64,000 nt of DNA from Phallus indusiatus. Lineage: Eukaryota > Basidiomycota > Agaricomycetes > Phallales > Phallaceae. Shown piece after piece: positions 61,854-64,000 of this stretch. A program made the translations under genes and the position numbers. Position 1 is the first letter of the stretch, and the number at the start of each line of letters is the position of its first letter. Location: contig JAQFWX010000177.1 of NCBI GenBank assembly GCA_027605045.1, positions 1-64,000 of the forward strand. The letters run 5' to 3'. The notes below the pieces were generated by a model. That model was not told the origin of the DNA. It worked only from the letters and a program-made list of their open reading frames with translations, and did not search any database.

Positions 61854-64000
61854 TCACTGAGCGTCACCATCAAAGTGCACGCGTTGCCTTTTCTTTAATG
61901 GACGAATTGAATTTTCTTCTTCCACTTCTTCTTCTTTTACCTCAATCTCATCGTGTTGCATCTCATAATTAAACGACCTTCTCTTCCGCCTTGCGAGGGG
62001 TATGTCTACGACATTCGAAGTATCGTTTTCGTCTTCAATATGTTCTTCCGTGATAAACTTCGTATTCTCTAGCACTCGCCTCATGTTAACGTCCAATTCG
62101 AACGAGCTTGCTTGCTGCTGAGCTTGGTTCAGCAAGGCTCGTCTTCTAGACACCATCTCTTCTTCGTATGTACCTGCCATGACAAGCGTAACCACCTCAC
62201 CGTCTCCGTGTGAGTCTGTTGTTCAAAAATTGATCTAAATTCTTCGTACCTTTATTTTCTCGCATTTATTCCCAATTCGATGGGCTCGCTACACGTTAGT
62301 GATATTAGTGGATCATAAAATAAACTTCTACGTGGATTCATACCTTGATAGCCTGGGATTCAATATCACCATGCCATACAGGTTCGCAAAATATAATACG
62401 GGATGCGGATACGAGGTTCCTTGTTAAATTAAAAATCAATAAACCTTAAAAAATGCCTGTTCAGTTAAAGAGGAATATCAGTAGACTCACAACCCACGCC
62501 CGCCTAGCTTTAGTTCTACGAGCAAAACGCGGCATTTTGTATCGGTTTCAAATGTTACTACATTGCTCTGTCGTTGACTATTTTTCATGCCGGTCGATAC
62601 ATGAGATAAAAACGGGATTTGGGCCAATCTTAAGGCGTCCGCAAGATATGCCAGAGAAAGAGGCATGGATGAAAATATCAGAAATTTATGTTTCGGAGAG
62701 TGTTTTAAGACCTATAAGAAAGTCTAGTACTATCCAATGTATTTTACATAGGTACTTGCCTTTCTCAGTATATAATTCACTTTGCTGGATCCTGACTTAT
62801 GTAGAACAATCGGGGGTACGCGCGTTTCTAAGTTAGTTTCGGGGATTCGATTAAATTGCTCGGAGCGTCGATGCTGAAGCTGGTAGTATGTATGGGATTA
62901 ATATCATATGGGAAGCGTCGCTGTTAAATGAATGCTCACCAGTTTATGATGTTTATCCCCTAAATTCTGCTTTTTCAGTCTCCTTTTTTTTGCCCGGGAC
63001 ATCTCTTTCCATTGCTCCTCGAGCTCACATTGTTCCTTCGCTCGAATAACCAAGTTCTCCTCGGATATGAGAGGAGATACATGTAGAATATGCTGTATTG
63101 CCAAAAGACGATCCGTATCAAGATATGGGTCGTGACTATCGAATGAAACGGATTTAATTTTCAACCAAGCTTCGCCTAAGGTTTCAGAAAAACCGCGAAC
63201 AGAAAAAACGAAATCTTCATTGAGCATTATCTCGCCCCAAGCTTGATCCGAGGCAGCGTGTTGTCTTCCAGAAAAAGATCGCATACCATAAATACTACTC
63301 ATCAGGTCAAAAGAGTAAAATATGAAACATACTGAATGCGCAATGACTCGCGAACCAGCTCCAGGTCCGATGCAGAAACATTTCTGTTCATTGCGTTGGT
63401 TTCTGCAATTTTCGAACGCTGAATCGCTCCCCAAATCAAAAACATTTCCTGATCCGTTTTCCAAAAGAGTGTTCTAACCGAGATTAGACCGTATAAAAAA
63501 TCACACCCAAAGAAAGAAAGGAAACTAACTGGGACAAGTTTTCCAGTGCAGTCCTCAGTTCTGTTCGAGACTACAAATAATTAATATACAAGCGACATCG
63601 AACAAAGTCTAAAAAACACACCGACGGATGAAACAAATAGTCCTGTCATGAAAAAATTTTCCATGAATCACTTGGAATTGGCGACTGTAAAGCACAATAC
63701 CTGATGCTGACGCTCAGAATCTACAGCGTTGACTGCTATTACAGATTGAAGGACATTATATGTCTTCGCAGCCAGCGGTTGAAATTTTAATTTAACCACT
63801 TTCTCTTCCAACCTAGGTAATAGTCCCGGTATTTCGCTCTCTATTACCTCGATTCTGACCAAAGGTGATTTTTTAGATTAAGGAATTAGTCAAGAGGAAC
63901 TCACGGGTGTCGGAACATCATTAGAATCATGAGATTTCGCAAAACGTTGATTGACCCAGGGAGTGGTCCTGTATGGTGCATTATTGGCTTCACTACCTTC
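61854..64000 (-). CDS. SNF2-family helicase/ATPase, 3' part (5' part outside window)
   Basis: Right-edge partial gene, read leftward. It begins with helicase-lobe linker sequence ([40 protein letters not shown]), a block typical of a fungal SNF2 subgroup. A charged segment follows ([20 protein letters not shown]). The second RecA lobe is [40 protein letters not shown], then [34 protein letters not shown] and motif [19 protein letters not shown]. Next comes [20 protein letters not shown], and the C terminus is acidic and basic ([13 protein letters not shown]). The intron 62712-62759 has a GC donor (AAG/GCAAGT). Walker A and DEAH boxes must lie outside the window. Role unknown, likely DNA repair or chromatin. 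Confidence 0.82.

Overview
The window is nuclear DNA from a filamentous fungus, most likely a basidiomycete (probably Agaricomycotina). Genes are dense and on both strands. They are split by many short introns of about 45-65 nt, mostly GT-AG. The families are fungal: GATA-type White Collar 2, Tim54, mitochondrial uS4m, Nur1, a GH18 chitinase with chitin-binding tail, and a fungal SNF2 helicase. I reconstructed splice junctions by hand from reading frame and family conservation, so internal exon edges are predictions. Species cannot be named from the sequence.

Layout, 1-19.9 kb: 3' end of PGS1 (cardiolipin pathway), overlapping tail-to-tail with DTD1; a PPIL1-type cyclophilin; a Cdc4-like F-box/WD40 protein; mitochondrial uS4m divergent from a glutaredoxin-like protein; a zinc-knuckle/PSP protein; a one-pass membrane protein; a Golgi UDP-galactose-type transporter; the large meiotic helicase gene HFM1/MER3; TIM54 divergent from a HYPK homologue; CKS1.

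19.9-34.1 kb: a White Collar 2 homologue interrupted by a 1,126-bp terminal-inverted-repeat element that carries a fragment of a RecQ-type helicase gene; a GH18 chitinase; a same-strand run of UBLCP1-type phosphatase, NECAP, NFS1 and an SR splicing factor.

34.1-64 kb: a 2-kb gene-poor stretch, indoleamine 2,3-dioxygenase, RPA1, an unrecognised coiled-coil membrane protein, Nur1, fructose-1,6-bisphosphatase, a C2H2 factor with poly-Q/poly-H tracts, a 2.8-kb gene-poor stretch, a cytochrome P450, a DUF3429/TMEM69-type mitochondrial protein, an AHA1 co-chaperone with an unusual hydrophobic tail, a membrane SH3 protein, and the 3' part of a SNF2 helicase running off the right edge.

Most genes are housekeeping and unrelated in function, so this is ordinary fungal gene order, not a cluster. 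Three things stand out. First is the element in the light-regulator gene. Second is a set of apparent one-base frameshifts at G4 and A4 runs in otherwise conserved genes, either assembly errors or real lesions. Third is four well-supported GC-AG introns. I saw no CRISPR array, rRNA or convincing tRNA gene.
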